Shown here in pieces: positions 1-9,152 of a stretch of DNA of 64,000 bases. A program made the translations under genes and the position numbers. The DNA comes from Peribacillus sp. Bi96. Lineage in GTDB: Bacteria; Bacillota; Bacilli; Bacillales; DSM-1321. Each line of letters opens with the position of its first letter. Position 1 is the stretch's first letter. Location: positions 62,001-126,000 of the forward strand of contig NZ_CAKKLV010000001.1 of the NCBI RefSeq assembly GCF_918698115.1, written 5' to 3'. The notes under the pieces were generated by a model, which saw nothing but the letters and a program-made list of their open reading frames with translations, did no database searches and was not told the DNA's origin.

Positions 1-209
1 CTTCAATGGTCGATACTTGATGACGGGTATTTTCAGAATACTAAGTTATGGATGAGATATTATAAAACCTTAAGCCGATACGAAAGATTTTCATTGGGTA
101 AATCGTAAAGGATAAATAAGTGTGTTTTTTTATTCCTACGAACGTGATGACCGTTATCAATTTCAATAATTGGAAGTGGATGTTAAACTAAAGGGAGAGG
201 AGGGGTAAA
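1..209. other. Leading intergenic stretch
   Basis: No coding frame, terminator or recognisable RNA was seen here. The last bases hold a purine-rich ribosome binding site (AGGGAGAGGAGGGG) for the following ytnP-like gene. Confidence 0.5.
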
Positions 210-1055
210 ATGGAAACTTTGCAAATCGGGGAAATTAAATTAACATGGCTGAATGGCGGTGTGACTCACTTGGATGGTGGTGCAATGTTTGGTGTTGTAC
301 CGAAACCGCTCTGGTCCAAGAAGTATCCTGTTAACGAAAATAACCAGATCGAGTTACGTACGGATCCAATTTTAGTGCAGGCAAATGGGTTGAACATGCT
401 AATCGATTCAGGGATTGGTAATGGGAAGATGAATGATAAGCAAAGACGGAATTTTGGGGTGGCGGAGGAATCCAATCTTGTCGAGGATCTTGACAGTCTT
501 GGGATAGGGCCAAATGAAATCGATTACATTTTAATGACCCATCTGCATTTCGACCATGCATGTGGCTTGACGAAACGTGAAGGTGATGCTTGGGTGCCTG
601 TTTTCGAGCGTGCAGAAATTATTACGACACAAACTGAATGGAAAGAAATGCAAAACCCCAATATTCGTTCAAAAAGTACATATTGGTCTGAAAACTGGGA
701 AGCGGTAGCTTCTCTTGTGCGTCCTTTTGAAGGAGAGAAAGAAATTACGGACGGTATTAAAATGATCCATACAGGTGGGCATAGTGACGGACATGCAATC
801 ATTATCCTTGAGGATGGTGAGGATAGGTTGATCCATATGGCAGATATCATGCCGACGCATGCACATGCGAATGTCCTCTGGGTACTCGCTTATGATGATT
901 ATCCGATGACTTCCATCGAGGCGAAGGAAAAGTGGATGAAATCCGGACTGGAAAATGGGTCTTGGTATAGCTTTTACCATGATGCCCATTACCGTGCAAT
1001 CAAATGGGATGCAACAGGTAAGGGGATAATAGCCGAATTGAAACGGAAGCGGTAA
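210..1055 (+). CDS. ytnP: Metallo-beta-lactamase-fold hydrolase, YtnP-type quorum-quenching lactonase
   Basis: The 281-residue protein has the metallo-beta-lactamase metal signature [10 protein letters not shown] near residues 110-119, and further likely ligands in HTGGHSDGH (about 187-195) and in HMADIMP. Its length fits the YtnP/AiiA-like group, which open acyl-homoserine-lactone rings; in B. subtilis YtnP also inhibits Streptomyces development. The start ATG follows a strong AGGAGGGG site. It is a cytosolic zinc hydrolase with no signal peptide, and is convergent with the next gene. The substrate is inferred from family membership only. Confidence 0.85.
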   Translation: METLQIGEIKLTWLNGGVTHLDGGAMFGVVPKPLWSKKYPVNENNQIELRTDPILVQANGLNMLIDSGIGNGKMNDKQRRNFGVAEESNLVEDLDSLGIGPNEIDYILMTHLHFDHACGLTKREGDAWVPVFERAEIITTQTEWKEMQNPNIRSKSTYWSENWEAVASLVRPFEGEKEITDGIKMIHTGGHSDGHAIIILEDGEDRLIHMADIMPTHAHANVLWVLAYDDYPMTSIEAKEKWMKSGLENGSWYSFYHDAHYRAIKWDATGKGIIAELKRKR

Positions 1056-1102
1056 GTGGGATAGCGAAAGGAGGACGTCATTTTGACGGTCCTCCTCTTG
1101 TT

Positions 1103-1435
1103 TCAATCATTTTGCGCATTTAGCTCCAAGATCGTTCCTGTAGAGGCATCTGCAACAAATTCGAATTGCTCGCGTTTTCCCTCTGTGTTTCTAGTGATCC
1201 CGCCTTTATACACTTCATAGTCCAAATCATTTTTTGTATAGATTTCCGGCTTCATCAAGATCCATGAGCCATATATATTTCCATCTTTTTTGACTGTTTC
1301 CTTAACTTGGGCTAACACTTTATCCGGAGAAGGTCTGCTAGATTGATCCAATATTTGTTTTGTCGCATAGCCAGCAGCGAATCCGGCTACAGTACCTAGT
1401 AAAAACGTTTTCCAATTCATTGATTTCTCCTCCAT
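1103..1435 (-). CDS. ytzB: Small membrane-anchored PepSY-like protein, YtzB-like
   Basis: This 110-residue protein starts with a short glycine/alanine-rich hydrophobic segment (LLGTVAGFAAGYA) that probably anchors it. A PepSY-like fold follows, ending in VADASTGTILELN, a typical PepSY closing strand. The upstream AGGAG sits between the first ATG and MNWKTFLLG, so the true start is probably the methionine of MNWK, about six residues inside the listed frame (end near 1420). The position between ytnP and ytoP matches ytzB of B. subtilis. Function is unknown; PepSY domains are often protease inhibitors. Confidence 0.7.
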   Translation of the reverse strand: MEEKSMNWKTFLLGTVAGFAAGYATKQILDQSSRPSPDKVLAQVKETVKKDGNIYGSWILMKPEIYTKNDLDYEVYKGGITRNTEGKREQFEFVADASTGTILELNAQND

Positions 1436-1596
1436 TGCTTTTTTTCAATCACTTCTTCTAGTATACAGAAGAACGCTTTATTTGACTAACAATTTGAAAT
1501 TTTAACCATTAACTGATAAATTAGAACTATCTAGTGTAATATGATGCTAAGTTCTGTAAAATAGTAAGAAACAATACATAGGTTAGGGGTAAAAAG

Positions 1597-2670
1597 ATGA
1601 ATCATGAGACTTTAGAACTTTTTAAGACATTGACGGAATTACCAGGTGCCTCGGGAAATGAACATGCAGTTCGGAGTTTCATGAGGAGTGAGCTTGAAAA
1701 ATATTCAGATGAAATCGTCCAAGACCGGCTTGGTGGAATTTTTGGCGTAAAAAGAGGGTATGAAGAAGGACCCACGATACTTGTTGCCGGTCATATGGAT
1801 GAAGTAGGCTTCATGGTCACCTCCGTAACGGAAAATGGAATGATTCGCTTTCAGACTCTAGGAGGCTGGTGGAGTCAGGTGCTTTTGGCACAAAGAGTGG
1901 AAATCATTACCGATAATGGTCCTGTTATTGGTGTCATCGGTTCGATTCCGCCTCATTTACTTGATGAATCACAACGCTCAAAACCAATGGATATCAAAAA
2001 TATGCTTATTGATATTGGTGCGGATGATAAGGAAGATGTGAAGAGAATCGGTATTAAGCCTGGTCAGCAGATTGTGCCGATTTGTCCATTCACGCCAATG
2101 GCCAATGAGAAAAAGATTCTCGCAAAAGCCTGGGATAATCGCTACGGCTGCGGACTGGCAATCGAGTTGTTAAAAGATCTGAAAGATGAAACATTACCGA
2201 ATGTCTTATATTCCGGAGCAACCGTGCAGGAGGAAGTGGGATTACGGGGGGCGCAAACGGCGGCTCATATGATCAAACCGGATATTTTCTTCGCTTTGGA
2301 TGCAAGCCCGGCAAACGATATGTCAGGCAGTAAAAGTGAATTTGGCCAGCTTGGGAAAGGGGCACTGCTCCGCATTCTTGATCGTTCGATGGTTACACAT
2401 CGCGGCATGAGGGAGTTCATCCTTGATACAGCAGAGTCTAATGATATTCCGTATCAATATTTCGTATCCCAAGGCGGCACGGATGCAGGCAAGGTCCATA
2501 TTGCAAATGAGGGCATTCCAAGTGGTGTGATTGGTATTTGTTCACGCTATATTCATACACATGCATCCATGATTCATATTGATGATTATGCCGCTGCACG
2601 TGAATTGATTGGAAAATTGGTTCGTTCCTGTGATAAAACGACATTTGAAACATTGATAAATAACGGCTGA
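1597..2670 (+). CDS. ytoP: M42 family metallopeptidase (glutamyl-aminopeptidase-like), YtoP
   Basis: The 357-residue cytosolic enzyme belongs to the M42 dinuclear metallo-aminopeptidases that trim short peptides from the N-terminus. Visible metal or catalytic motifs are AGHMDEVG (about residues 67-74), the bridging aspartate in AWDNRYGC (about 185), and the catalytic glutamate pair in QEEVGLRG (about 215). DASPAND and a late histidine in YIHTHASM fit the rest of the metal site. A strong stem-loop terminator follows, so it is probably monocistronic. In B. subtilis ytoP has the same neighbours. Confidence 0.9.
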   Translation: MNHETLELFKTLTELPGASGNEHAVRSFMRSELEKYSDEIVQDRLGGIFGVKRGYEEGPTILVAGHMDEVGFMVTSVTENGMIRFQTLGGWWSQVLLAQRVEIITDNGPVIGVIGSIPPHLLDESQRSKPMDIKNMLIDIGADDKEDVKRIGIKPGQQIVPICPFTPMANEKKILAKAWDNRYGCGLAIELLKDLKDETLPNVLYSGATVQEEVGLRGAQTAAHMIKPDIFFALDASPANDMSGSKSEFGQLGKGALLRILDRSMVTHRGMREFILDTAESNDIPYQYFVSQGGTDAGKVHIANEGIPSGVIGICSRYIHTHASMIHIDDYAAARELIGKLVRSCDKTTFETLINNG

Positions 2671-2678
2671 TAGAGGAA

Positions 2679-2731
2679 GCTGAAATGGAAAGGGATACAG
2701 TCAGATATCCTTTTCCAGCAGCTTTTTTTTT
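2679..2731 (+). terminator. Rho-independent terminator after ytoP
   Basis: A long stem (GCTG..TGGAAAGGGATA pairing with TATCCTTTTCCAGCAGC) is followed by a run of ten T. It overlaps any start at 2685 of the next frame, which supports the later start at 2754. Confidence 0.9.
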
Positions 2732-2753
2732 GCATAGAAGGAAGGTAACTATT

Positions 2754-3266
2754 ATGAAAATAGCAGTGGGCAGTAAAAATCCGGCGAAGGTAAAGGCTGT
2801 GCTGGGCGTATATGAAAAAGCTGATATCATATCACTCCAAGTGGAAAGCGGGGTTTCGGAACAGCCATTTTCAGATGAAGAAACGATGGATGGGGCAAAG
2901 ACGCGTGCCCTGAACTGCTTGATTCACAGTGATGCCGAAATCGGTATTGGACTTGAAGGCGGCGTCGTGAAAATGGAGCAAGGCCTATTTCTGTGTAATT
3001 GGGGTGCGATGGCAACGAGAGACGGCGCGGTCTATGTTGCAGGCGGTGCGAGAGTTCCACTCCCCGAAATTGTAGCTGAGAGGCTGCTGGGCGGCGAAGA
3101 ACTGGGACCGGTGATGGACAACTTCACAAAGCAAGAGAATATAAGCAAAAAAGAAGGAGCGATTGGCGTGTTTACTAATGAGCGAATCACCAGAGGAGAT
3201 ATGTTCCTTCATATCATGAGGATGCTTGCAGGTCAACACGAGTATAAGCTGAAAATGAAAAAGTAG
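2754..3266 (+). CDS. DUF84 family protein, probable inosine/xanthosine triphosphatase (YjjX-like)
   Basis: The 170-residue protein begins MKIAVGSKNPAKVKAV, the typical opening of the YjjX/DUF84 house-cleaning NTPases. DEETMDGAKTRALNCL and GLEGGVV form the expected active-site segments. The family hydrolyses non-canonical purine nucleotides such as ITP and XTP. The start at 2754 is chosen because AAGGAAGG precedes it and because the longer frame would run through the ytoP terminator. Substrate is inferred from the family. Confidence 0.82.
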   Translation: MKIAVGSKNPAKVKAVLGVYEKADIISLQVESGVSEQPFSDEETMDGAKTRALNCLIHSDAEIGIGLEGGVVKMEQGLFLCNWGAMATRDGAVYVAGGARVPLPEIVAERLLGGEELGPVMDNFTKQENISKKEGAIGVFTNERITRGDMFLHIMRMLAGQHEYKLKMKK

Positions 3267-3427
3267 AATGTTTGAATTACTGGCATGAGTGTATGCTTCA
3301 TTTTGATATTTCAGCAGTACGATATCAATTCTACGAGCGATTTAATGGAATACTGCCACAACAGAGCAAGATTTGACAGGATTTAAATTTGTCGGGTTGC
3401 TAGTATAGATGACAAGGAGTGAGTGGG

Positions 3428-4297
3428 ATGGGGTGGATTGAATCGATCCAAAAGGCCCTTGACTATATCGAGGAGCACTTATTGGATGACCTGACAATCG
3501 AGAATATTTCCTGGGAAGCGAATGCCTCCGCTTTTCACTTTCAACGGACGTTCACCATCTTAACGGATATATCCGTTGGTGAATATATCCGGCGCCGAAG
3601 ATTGACCTTGGCGGCGCAGGAGATATCAAGCACAAATGGCAAGGTTATTGATTTAGCCTACAAGTATGGCTACGACACTCCCGAGGCCTTCTCAAAAGCT
3701 TTTCGAAGGCAGCATGGAGTATCTCCAAGTGAAGCCCGGAAGTATATGGGGAAGCTGAAATTCTATGAACGCCTGGTGATACAGGTGATTTTGAAAGGGG
3801 AAAAACCGATGAAATACAATATCCTTGAAAGAGATTCTTTTCAATTGATTGGGATCAAGCAAGAGTTTTCTTTGGTTAATGAAGGAAATTTGGTTGGGAT
3901 TCCGAAGTTGTGGGAGAAAGTGAATGCGGATGGAACGAGCGACAAATTAGAGCAGCTGAACAATGGCCAAATAGTTGGATTGCTCGGTGTGTGTGTCGAT
4001 AAGAGGGCAGAGGAAAAAAATGAAACGATGGATTATTGGATAGCTGCAGAGTATGCCGGGAAAGTACCCGAAGAGTTTTCAACCCTTACGATACCGGCTT
4101 CCAAGTGGGTTGCATTTGAAGTTCACGGACCTATGCCTGATGCCATTCAAAAAGCGTGGAAGCAAATTTTTTCCGAATGGTTTCCTACAAGTGGTTATGA
4201 ACATGCCGGAATTCCTGAACTGGAAGTATACACGAATGATGACGCTTCAAACCCTGATTATTACTCAGAAATTTGGATTCCTATTAAAAATAGATAA
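3428..4297 (+). CDS. AraC-family transcriptional regulator with GyrI-like effector domain
   Basis: The protein has about 289 residues. Residues 1-105 form an AraC helix-turn-helix pair, with the typical HFQRTFTILTDISVGEYIRRRR and YDTPEAFSKAFRRQHGVSPSEAR helices. The remainder is a GyrI-like/effector-binding domain, ending in EVYTNDDASNPDYYSEIWIPI. This arrangement is that of BmrR/Rob-like regulators that sense amphipathic drugs. The ATG at 3428 is preferred over the GTG at 3419 because AAGGAG lies directly against the latter. No regulated neighbour is evident. The target and effector are unknown. Confidence 0.85.
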   Translation: MGWIESIQKALDYIEEHLLDDLTIENISWEANASAFHFQRTFTILTDISVGEYIRRRRLTLAAQEISSTNGKVIDLAYKYGYDTPEAFSKAFRRQHGVSPSEARKYMGKLKFYERLVIQVILKGEKPMKYNILERDSFQLIGIKQEFSLVNEGNLVGIPKLWEKVNADGTSDKLEQLNNGQIVGLLGVCVDKRAEEKNETMDYWIAAEYAGKVPEEFSTLTIPASKWVAFEVHGPMPDAIQKAWKQIFSEWFPTSGYEHAGIPELEVYTNDDASNPDYYSEIWIPIKNR

Positions 4298-4312
4298 GTT
4301 TAAATGCATTTC

Positions 4313-4352
4313 GCTTGTAGGGTGGGTTATTCTGTTTCCCTACAAGCTTTTT
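4313..4352 (+). terminator. Terminator after the AraC-type gene
   Basis: GCTTGTAGGG pairs with CCCTACAAGC and is followed by TTTTT. Confidence 0.85.
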
Positions 4353-4442
4353 GCGGTTTGATTGTACATAATCGTTTTCCCTTTTACCTTGATGAATGCA
4401 TTATTCTAGAATGGCAGGCATGATTGGTTCGTCAAGGGAGAG

Positions 4443-4892
4443 TCACAATCCATCTTCAAAAATATAAGAGAGCACCTTCATGGCTTGATTCACGGATTCG
4501 ACCGTGACACTCGCCTTTTCTGATAATTCCTTTAAGGCATGGTGATGGGATTCGGGGCGGATCAAAATAAGCGGTTTACCGAGTGAAACGGCAGTGCTTG
4601 CGTCCATGGCGGTATTCCATTGTTTATATTTTTCGCCAAACAGAGCAACGACCAGGTCAGCTTTTTTCATCAAAAGACCTGTCCGCAAATTATTAATTTG
4701 GGAAGCGGCCGTATCCTTTTGAATCGGGTTCGGTTGTTCACCAAGAATATCTTCACCGATATGATCGGATCGTTCATGGTTCTCCATCGGACCGACAAAT
4801 TCTAACGGTAGCTTCAAGGCAGCGGCCTTATCTCTCAACTCACTTCTCCAATTTGAATGGATTTCCCCAGCAAGATAAACGGTTAATTTCAT
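4443..4892 (-). CDS. ytoQ: YtoQ family protein (nucleoside 2-deoxyribosyltransferase-like fold)
   Basis: The 149-residue protein begins MKLTVYLAGEIHSNWR, the family's diagnostic opening, and contains MENHERSDHIGEDILG and KKADLVVALFGEKYKQWN. The fold resembles nucleoside 2-deoxyribosyltransferases, but no activity has been assigned to YtoQ as far as I know. The start ATG has an AGGAGG site upstream on the minus strand. The position before ytpP-ytpQ agrees with B. subtilis order. Confidence 0.85.
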   Translation of the reverse strand: MKLTVYLAGEIHSNWRSELRDKAAALKLPLEFVGPMENHERSDHIGEDILGEQPNPIQKDTAASQINNLRTGLLMKKADLVVALFGEKYKQWNTAMDASTAVSLGKPLILIRPESHHHALKELSEKASVTVESVNQAMKVLSYIFEDGL

Positions 4893-5014
4893 GGTTTTCC
4901 TCCTCTGAATTTAAATTGCTTTCATTGTATCATGTTTTGAGAAAATGGATGAATTTCATAAATAAGGATAATAGTATGCATAAGAGAGTAAAAGTGACGG
5001 CTGGAGGAATGACA

Positions 5015-5524
5015 ATGGCTTTATCGAATAAAAAATTTCTTATTATATTTCTGATATTGAGCAGTTTGATTGTGGGCTGCTCCAGTATCGATAGACAAAC
5101 AAAAAAAGCAGAGAAGGCCGCAGAATTGGCATTTCGAAACGATGAAAAACAGCCCAATATTGAGGCAGGGCTTATTCAGGTATATATGCCAAAGGGTTTT
5201 AAAGTAGTGGAAGAACATGATAATAATTTGATTTTACAAAAAGGTGATAAGATTTATATATTATTTGTCAATCCTAATGAAAAGGAAGACAGCTCCGTCT
5301 TATTTTTGGCGATAAAGGAACAAGATGATCAATATGTAGTGCTGCATTCATTTCAAAATGATGATAAGTTCGGTTTTATCTCGATTAAAGAGTCACCGAA
5401 TGAAAAGTATGAGCTAGCAGTGGGGATCGGTGGAGTCAAGTTGACAACGGAAACGGATAAGGACCATCTAAAAACCGATGCGAAACAAATGATGGAAGTC
5501 GTTTCATCTGTGCCGCAAAAATAA
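5015..5524 (+). CDS. Small lipoprotein of unknown function
   Basis: The 169-residue protein has a short positive N-terminus, a hydrophobic segment (FLIIFLILSSLIVGC) and a lipobox IVGC, so it should be lipid-anchored on the outer face of the membrane. The mature part is lysine- and glutamate-rich, without a domain I recognise. The start at 5015 has GGAGG seven bases upstream. The frame extends back to 4853 without supporting signals. It lies between ytoQ (divergent) and ytpP. Confidence 0.75.
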   Translation: MALSNKKFLIIFLILSSLIVGCSSIDRQTKKAEKAAELAFRNDEKQPNIEAGLIQVYMPKGFKVVEEHDNNLILQKGDKIYILFVNPNEKEDSSVLFLAIKEQDDQYVVLHSFQNDDKFGFISIKESPNEKYELAVGIGGVKLTTETDKDHLKTDAKQMMEVVSSVPQK

Positions 5525-5634
5525 GTAAAAGTGCTGTCGTTCAACCAATCCGTATTAATGGTTGATTTCTGAAGAGTCTGGTATGATGGGATTATAAAAC
5601 CTAAGATATCATTTAGAGCAGGAGGAATATTCAA

Positions 5635-5946
5635 ATGGAAAATTTACAAACTGTGGAGCAATATGATGCATTAAAAAATGAAGGCAAACATATTTTTCTT
5701 TTTTCAGCAACATGGTGTGGAGATTGCCGTGTAATCGAACCGATCATGCCCGAGATTGAAACGAAATTTCCGGATTTTACATTCATTTATGTAGATCGAG
5801 ATGAATTCATCGATGTGTGTGCAGCTAATGATGTATTCGGTATACCAAGTTTCATTGCTTATGATAATGGCAAAGAACTAGGCAGATTCGTGAGCAAGGA
5901 TCGCAAAACACAAGAACAAATTGAGGAATTCATTCAATCACTATAA
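5635..5946 (+). CDS. ytpP: Thioredoxin-like protein YtpP
   Basis: The 103-residue protein has a thioredoxin fold with the redox motif WCGDC near residues 27-31, instead of the canonical WCGPC. The cis-proline lies in FGIPSFIAY. It is cytosolic, with no signal peptide. B. subtilis YtpP is a thioredoxin-like protein at the same map site. An AGGAGG site supports the start. The altered dipeptide between the cysteines should change redox potential and partner choice; the actual partner is unknown. Confidence 0.88.
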   Translation: MENLQTVEQYDALKNEGKHIFLFSATWCGDCRVIEPIMPEIETKFPDFTFIYVDRDEFIDVCAANDVFGIPSFIAYDNGKELGRFVSKDRKTQEQIEEFIQSL

Positions 5947-5950
5947 TCAA

Positions 5951-5977
5951 TTTCCCCTTCTCGCTGGGGATTTTTCA
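5951..5977 (+). terminator. Short stem-loop between ytpP and ytpQ
   Basis: TCCCC..GGGGA is followed by TTTTT. It is a short terminator or attenuator that may lower read-through into ytpQ. Confidence 0.55.
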
Positions 5978-5996
5978 ATGAAGAGGAGGGTCAAAC

Positions 5997-6803
5997 ATGA
6001 AAATGGACAGCACGAAGCTGAAAAATATCTTGAAGGATCGTTTAAAAGATGATAACCGATCATTCAAATTCGATAGCAAGCAAGATACGTTACGGGTGGA
6101 AAATGTGAAAACCGGGAAGGGGATCACCATCGAGTTGCCTCCTGTACTTGCTAACTATGAAAACGTGCAGGAAAAAGCCATCGATGAGGTTGCCTATTAC
6201 GTGGAAGAGGCCTTGAATGTAATGGGCGGAGAACACAGCATGGAAGGCAAGGAGAAATCCATTTTCCCTGTCATCCGTTCGACTTCCTTTCCAATGGAAT
6301 CAGAAGAAGGAAATCCCTTTTTATTCGATGAGCATACGGCTGAAACCCGGATACTTTACGCACTCGATTTGGGGAAAACCTACCGTCTGATTGATGAAAA
6401 GATGATTCAACGGGAAAATTGGCAGGGTGACAGGATTCGTGAAATTGCCCTTTTCAATGCCCGGTCCCTTTCCACTGAAATGAAATCGGATATCGTCGCC
6501 GGTAATAAATTTTACTTTTTAAACACCAATGATGGATATGATGCTAGCCGAATTCTTAACGACTCCTGGCTTCGGGACATGAAGGACAAGATGGAGGGGA
6601 CCATGGCGGTGGCCATTCCGCATCAGGATGTCATCATCATTGCCGATGTGAAGAACGATACGGGATATGATATTCTGGCACAAATGGCCATGAGCTTCTT
6701 TGCGAGCGGTCATGTACCGATAACGGCTCTATCATTCCTTTACGAAGAAAATGAGTTGGAGCCCATCTTCATTATGGGTAAAAACAAAAAGCGTGAACAA
6801 TGA
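5997..6803 (+). CDS. ytpQ: DUF1444 family protein YtpQ
   Basis: This 268-residue cytosolic protein matches the UPF0354/DUF1444 family in length and character ([17 protein letters not shown] opening, VIRSTSFP and [19 protein letters not shown] blocks). The family has no proven function. A GAGGAGGG site precedes the ATG. In B. subtilis ytpQ is followed by ytpR and then sftA; here ytpR is absent and a riboswitch-controlled hydrolase gene takes its place. Confidence 0.88.
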   Translation: MKMDSTKLKNILKDRLKDDNRSFKFDSKQDTLRVENVKTGKGITIELPPVLANYENVQEKAIDEVAYYVEEALNVMGGEHSMEGKEKSIFPVIRSTSFPMESEEGNPFLFDEHTAETRILYALDLGKTYRLIDEKMIQRENWQGDRIREIALFNARSLSTEMKSDIVAGNKFYFLNTNDGYDASRILNDSWLRDMKDKMEGTMAVAIPHQDVIIIADVKNDTGYDILAQMAMSFFASGHVPITALSFLYEENELEPIFIMGKNKKREQ

Positions 6804-7031
6804 ATCATTGAAAAACATAGGACCGTGTCAGCATGGAAAAGTTCCAGCTTGGCAGTGGTCCTTTATTTATGGAGTACTATGTGCAAGTTTAGTAGAGTTA
6901 GAAGTTTTTCAGGTCCATATGTTCAATGAAAAGGAAGCGTGAGTGACAAAGCAGCAAGGAATTTTTTTTTTACAGCCGTAAGTAATCATAATTCCAAGAG
7001 GGATATCTCCGGAATGTTCTGTTTAATGGTG

Positions 7032-7060
7032 TTGAAATTTATTTTAGTATGGGTGATAAT
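7032..7060 (+). promoter_or_regulatory. Probable sigma-A promoter for the glycine riboswitch transcript
   Basis: TTGAAA and GATAAT are separated by 17 bases, about 120 bases before the first aptamer. Confidence 0.6.
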
Positions 7061-7182
7061 ATAGTTAGATTATTTTGAAAATAGAGATTATTGCTGATGG
7101 TGAATAGGGACTGGTATGAGTTTCAGTCTGAATTGGTTCACGATTTAAAAAACTGAATATTTAAATTATATAGCGGATGAAT

Positions 7183-7376
7183 GTTGTGGGAGAGTGCAAA
7201 ATATAATGCCACCGAAGGAGCAAGTTCCAAAAATCGCCCTTGGATCAAATCTCTCAGGTAAATGGAACCGCAACTGGACGCAACTCTGGAGAGCGCGTAT
7301 GAAACATGACGCCACCAAAGGGGAAATCTCCAGAAAATAAAATGGAGTTAAACTCTCAGGTAAAAAGGACAGAGAA
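7183..7376 (+). promoter_or_regulatory. Tandem glycine riboswitch (gcvT type)
   Basis: Two consecutive aptamers carry the conserved signatures. Aptamer 1 (about 7183-7276) has GGGAGAGTGC, GCCACCGAAGGAGCAAG and ATCTCTCAGGTAAA. Aptamer 2 (about 7282-7376) has GGAGAGCGC, GCCACCAAAGGGGAAAT, AACTCTCAGGTAAAAAGGA and ACAGAG. These are the hallmark segments of the cooperative glycine sensor that usually precedes gcvT operons or amino-acid symporters. Here the next gene is an M20 amidohydrolase. The 3' side of aptamer 2 overlaps a terminator stem, which predicts that glycine turns expression on. Confidence 0.92.
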
Positions 7377-7417
7377 GGGGAGCAGTAAGTTTACGCAACC
7401 CTTTTCTGTCCTTTTTT
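7365..7417 (+). terminator. Riboswitch expression-platform terminator
   Basis: AAGGACAGAGAAGGG pairs with CCCTTTTCTGTCCTT and is followed by T residues. The 5' arm is also the 3' closing strand of aptamer 2, so the two folds exclude each other. Confidence 0.9.
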
Positions 7418-7546
7418 GGCGTGCAAAAAAGAATGGGGCCAGCTTTATTTGGCTTCTGACAGGCAGGCGTGCAGCGAAACGAAGCCTTCCATTTCGAAAG
7501 GCCTTCCTGATCAAAAACTTATATTGAAATAAAGGGGGAAAATATT

Positions 7547-8734
7547 TTGAAAAATCAATTAATGAACATGCTTGAAGCCCGTAAAGAGGAAATGGTTCAA
7601 ATCCGCCGTCATTTACATGAGAATCCCGAGCTTTCCTTCAAAGAAGAGAAAACAGCACAATATATCATTGATTTTTATAAGGGTAAAGATGTGGACATTC
7701 AAACGAATGCAGGAAATGGATTAGGGGTCATCGTAACGATCGAAGGCGGGAAACCAGGGAAAACGATAGGTCTACGAGCCGATTTCGATGCATTGCCGAT
7801 TACAGAAGAAACGGAGGTTCCGTTCCGGTCAACAAATGAAGGTGTCATGCACGCCTGCGGACACGATGGCCATACCGCTTATTTATTGGTCCTGGCAGAC
7901 TGCCTAGTAGAGTTAAAAGATTCCCTTTCCGGTACCATTAAAATCATTCATCAACATGCAGAAGAAACACCCCCTGGAGGTGCAAAAAGTATTATGGAAT
8001 CAGGGGTTCTGGATGAACTGGATGCTGTTTTTGGCATTCATTTATTCCCGACATATCCAGCTGGGGAAATTGGATATCGCAGCGGCTTTTCGATGGCTGG
8101 AAGGACCTACTTCAAATTGGAAATAAAAGGCATGGGCGGCCATGGTTCATCCCCGCATATGGCCAATGACGCAATTGTAGCAGGTGCCCATTTCGTCACA
8201 GCCGTGCAAACCGTTATCAGCCGCCGCTTGAACCCTTTTGATATGGGCGTGGTTACGATCGGTTCTTTTGATGGAAAAGGTAGTTTTAATGTCATTAAAG
8301 ATTGTATAGAAATAGAAGGGGATGTCCGTTACATGACAGCAGAGACACAAAAGCTGATAGATAAGGAAGTCCACCGGATCGTTAAAGGGATAGAAACGGA
8401 ATTTGGTGTTCAGTGTGAACTTTCGTATGTGCCTGATTATCCACCGTTATATAATGACCCTGAACTGACTGGATTCGTGAAAAATAGCCTTGAAAGTATG
8501 AACGACAAAGATATTAAGAAGGTCATGGAATTTCCGATGTTCTCAGGTTCGGAAGATTTTTCGTATTATGCAGAAAAGATTCCTGGCTGCTTCTTTTACA
8601 TCGGCTGTAAACCAAAAGGGGTGGAAAGGGCTTATTTCAATCACCATCCTAAATTCGATATAGATGAAGATGCCCTATTGATCGCTGCCAAATCAGTCGC
8701 ACAAGTTGTATGCAGCTTTGGTGAATCGGAATAG
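7547..8734 (+). CDS. M20 family amidohydrolase (hippurate hydrolase / N-acyl-amino acid hydrolase-like)
   Basis: The 395-residue cytosolic enzyme is of the M20D aminoacylase class. Visible motifs are LRADFDALPI (about residues 77-86), HACGHDGH (about 102-109), EETPPGGA with the catalytic glutamates (about 139-146), the lid-domain segment GMGGHGSSPH, and the late metal ligand in FSGSEDFSYYAEKIPG. The family cleaves N-acyl amino acids, including hippurate (benzoyl-glycine). The exact substrate cannot be read from sequence, but control by a glycine riboswitch hints at a glycine conjugate or peptide. It has its own terminator. No homologue sits here in B. subtilis. Confidence 0.88.
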   Translation: MKNQLMNMLEARKEEMVQIRRHLHENPELSFKEEKTAQYIIDFYKGKDVDIQTNAGNGLGVIVTIEGGKPGKTIGLRADFDALPITEETEVPFRSTNEGVMHACGHDGHTAYLLVLADCLVELKDSLSGTIKIIHQHAEETPPGGAKSIMESGVLDELDAVFGIHLFPTYPAGEIGYRSGFSMAGRTYFKLEIKGMGGHGSSPHMANDAIVAGAHFVTAVQTVISRRLNPFDMGVVTIGSFDGKGSFNVIKDCIEIEGDVRYMTAETQKLIDKEVHRIVKGIETEFGVQCELSYVPDYPPLYNDPELTGFVKNSLESMNDKDIKKVMEFPMFSGSEDFSYYAEKIPGCFFYIGCKPKGVERAYFNHHPKFDIDEDALLIAAKSVAQVVCSFGESE

Positions 8735-9152
8735 TCAAAATGGCCCTTTCTTAGCAAAAAAAACGCTGGAACCCACAAAACACCGTTCGGTTTAAACGAA
8801 CGGTGTTTTATAAGTTTCAGCAGTTATATGAATGCCACCGGCGATTTCGTATAGGGTGATGGCATGTGTTACGGACGTCTCTAATAGTTGCATGGAAACT
8901 TAATCTCTTTGTAAACGCGATTTAACAGCGGTGTTTTATTTAAATAGTAGACTAGGGACTAAAGTTATTTCGCGGCGGATAGGTTTAAACTCTTTTCAGA
9001 AGGGGTTTAGTAGGGTAGGAGTTAGGCGAAAAACGTAGAGTTGGTAAAGAATCGGAAAAAAATGTACATACAAATCCCAATTTAGCTTAAATTTTCTCGA
9101 TATTTTAAAAATAACTGGTAGAATTAGTTACATAACTACAGATGTAGAAAGA
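8735..9152. other. Intergenic region with terminator and weak sftA promoter
   Basis: The first part holds the hydrolase terminator. The remainder is AT-rich and non-coding. A weak promoter-like pair (TCGATA and TAGAAT, 16 bases apart) lies near 9096-9123. A shallow hairpin (ATGCCA..TGGCAT) near 8830-8865 has no recognised role. Confidence 0.4.
8778..8813 (+). terminator. Terminator after the M20 hydrolase
   Basis: ACACCGTTCG pairs with CGAACGGTGT and is followed by TTTT. Confidence 0.9.

Noticed and set aside
2685..2753. Longer N-terminus for the DUF84 gene
   Set aside because: It would be translated through the ytoP terminator; the 2754 start has its own site and family-typical opening.
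4853..5014. N-terminal extension of the lipoprotein
   Set aside because: It would place the lipobox 60 residues inside the protein and overlaps the ytoQ start region.
6804..6942. Weak hairpin and 63-codon frame after ytpQ
   Set aside because: The hairpin pairs poorly, and the frame has no start signal and unusual composition.
7306..7527. Open frame of 73 codons in the riboswitch region
   Set aside because: It lies across aptamer 2 and the terminator, has no ribosome site, and its sequence is explained by the conserved RNA.
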